Assembly: GCF_005117025.1 (NCBI RefSeq)
Contig: NZ_SWCO01000010.1
Span: 157,081-221,080, forward strand
DNA: 64,000 bases
DNA from: Alteromonas portus
GTDB lineage: Bacteria > Pseudomonadota > Gammaproteobacteria > Enterobacterales > Alteromonadaceae
Direction of reading: 5' to 3'
The position numbers were made by a program, and so were the translations under genes. Positions 63,018 through 64,000 of this stretch are shown here, in pieces. The notes under the pieces were generated by a model. That model was not told where the DNA came from, made no database searches, and worked only from the letters and a program-made list of their open reading frames with translations. Within the stretch, counting starts at the first letter, position 1. Every line of letters begins with the position of its first letter.

Positions 63018-63304
63018 TTTCCTTTAGTTCGAATGCTGCAAATTTTAGCTAAGGCCTGTTGATCTTTGATATGCGAATTGTGCCCCAAATGGAAGCCTTT
63101 TATCGCGATAACGCCATACAAACCTTATGAGCCAAGCTCAAGGATTGTGACAAAGTATAACAGGCCCTACGTAGAGCCCTCGCTTTTTTATACCTATGCA
63201 TCTATCAATAAGGCCTTAGGCTTAAGTCTATTTTTAAACGCGTTTTCAATAATATACACTTAAATTAGACGAGTAATGATTTAGGGCAAATAGCGCGATA
63301 AGGT

Positions 63305-63775
63305 ATGCAGAGTAAAACGAAAGGCTTCACTCTCATTGAGTTAATCATAGTAATTGTCATTATTGGCATAATTACTGTGACAGCTGCACCAAAGCTATTA
63401 GGTATTCAAAAAGATGCGCAAATAGGCGCTCTACAAGGCTTGAAGTCGGCTCTCACCGCATCTTCAGATATAGTTTATGCTAAATCACTTCTTGAAGGTG
63501 TTGAAGGTAGCGCTGATACTACGTTGACCTCGGGTATTCGTGTGCGCTATGGCTATCCTTATGCCACGCAAACGAACTTAAAACTAGTAGCAGAGTTCAC
63601 CGAAGAAGACTGGAAGCTAACCGGTTCGGCCCCTGAAGTTACCTTTACCCTAGAAAAACAAACAAGTGACTTTAGCAATGCTGAAATAGCAGAAAATGGA
63701 GTATGCAAGCTTACTTACCGTCACCCAAATCAAGGACAAGAGCCAACAATTACTGTTAATAATTGTAACGTGTAA
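63305..63775 (+). CDS. Type IV prepilin, MshA-like
   Basis: A 156-residue prepilin. The leader KTKG is cut after Gly7, leaving FTLIELIIVIVIIGIITV with Glu5 of the mature pilin and a long hydrophobic helix. The C-terminus has a Cys pair (GVCKLTYRHP, VNNCNV), as in MSHA major pilins of Vibrio and Shewanella. It stands alone rather than in an msh cluster, so it may be a minor or orphan pilin assembled by machinery encoded elsewhere. AAGG precedes the ATG. Confidence 0.9.
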   Translation: MQSKTKGFTLIELIIVIVIIGIITVTAAPKLLGIQKDAQIGALQGLKSALTASSDIVYAKSLLEGVEGSADTTLTSGIRVRYGYPYATQTNLKLVAEFTEEDWKLTGSAPEVTFTLEKQTSDFSNAEIAENGVCKLTYRHPNQGQEPTITVNNCNV

Positions 63776-63866
63776 GATATCTTTACGTTGTAAAAGCAGC
63801 ACCTTCCCTACTTTCTTTCCAACTAATATTTTTCTTGCCCACACTCACGCACTTTTCAAAAGGCAT

Positions 63867-63896
63867 AAAAAAAGCGCACCTAAGTGCGCTTTTTTG
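63867..63896. terminator. Bidirectional terminator between prepilin and tuf
   Basis: AGCGCAC-ctaa-GTGCGCT (63873–63890) with seven A's on the left and six T's on the right. Confidence 0.9.
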
Positions 63897-63917
63897 GCTT
63901 GTGTTGCTAAGTCTAGA

Positions 63918-64000
63918 TTAGTCTAGGATCTTAGATACAACACCAGCACCTACTGTACGACCACCTTCACGGATTGCGAAACGAAGACCTTCTTCCATCG
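63918..64000 (-). CDS. tuf: Elongation factor Tu, 3' end only
   Basis: Only the last 27 codons are in the window. The minus strand reads MEEGLRFAIREGGRTVGAG then VVSKILD and a stop at 63918, the near-invariant end of EF-Tu (domain 3). EF-Tu delivers aminoacyl-tRNA to the ribosome. The gene runs off the right edge. Confidence 0.95.
   Translation of the reverse strand, partial: MEEGLRFAIREGGRTVGAGVVSKILD

Noticed and set aside
63066..63263. ORF of 65 codons between the TraB/GumN gene and the prepilin
   Set aside because: No ribosome site, odd composition and no family resemblance; treated as chance.

Overview
The window is a piece of a gammaproteobacterial chromosome, most likely from Alteromonas or a close marine relative. 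This is inferred from gene content and order: ftsN–priA/rpmE–metJ–metF, rsmD/ftsYEX–rpoH, and sfsA–dksA–gluQ–pcnB–folK–panB–panC are the familiar gammaproteobacterial blocks. The PLP-type aspartate decarboxylase PanP beside panBC, the marine-sortase-type two-component pair and the SO_0444-type permease point to Alteromonadales or Vibrionales. No rRNA, tRNA, CRISPR array, insertion sequence or prophage was seen.

Region 1–5.5 kb is accessory. It holds what looks like a complete small RiPP (modified peptide) operon: a cut-off HlyD-type adaptor, a C39 peptidase ABC exporter, a short LuxR-type regulator overlapping it, a 73-residue precursor with a textbook double-glycine leader, a stem-loop, and an ATP-grasp enzyme of the kind that makes ester or amide rings in graspetides (microviridin, marinostatin). 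The predicted core does not look like the published marinostatin or microviridin cores. A toxin–antitoxin pair (DUF4258-like toxin, helix-turn-helix antitoxin) follows, with a palindromic operator.

Region 5.5–23 kb is mostly housekeeping: the HslUV protease with a clear heat-shock (sigma-32) promoter, ftsN, priA, rpmE, a malic enzyme, the methionine pair metJ/metF with four MetJ boxes between them, yihY, small envelope genes, prolyl iminopeptidase and dtd, a GNAT–thioesterase fusion, and rpoH itself. Region 23–31 kb holds two EAL–HDOD paralogues lying between rpoH and ftsX, where E. coli has the two genes side by side. Then come ftsX, ftsE and an ftsY with a long 18-residue-repeat acidic arm, followed by rsmD, yjaG and a MarC-family gene.

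Region 31–46 kb carries pepB, sfsA, dksA, gluQ, pcnB (apparently with a non-AUG start as in E. coli), folK, the pantothenate genes panB, panC and panP, a degenerate EAL protein, and a YadGH-like ABC exporter translationally coupled to a TrmB-like methyltransferase. Region 46–64 kb has a response regulator and kinase of the proteobacterial sortase type without a sortase in view, an iron-uptake pair (TonB-dependent receptor and PiuC) behind a Fur-like box, a cupredoxin and outer-membrane-protein pair, a TonB-domain protein, a CNNM/CorC protein, a Cu/Zn permease, CstA, a PepSY protein, an exported esterase, a TraB/GumN protein, a type IV prepilin and the 3' end of tuf.

Coordinates and motifs were read by eye. 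Family names rest on recognised motifs and remembered family features, not on database searches.
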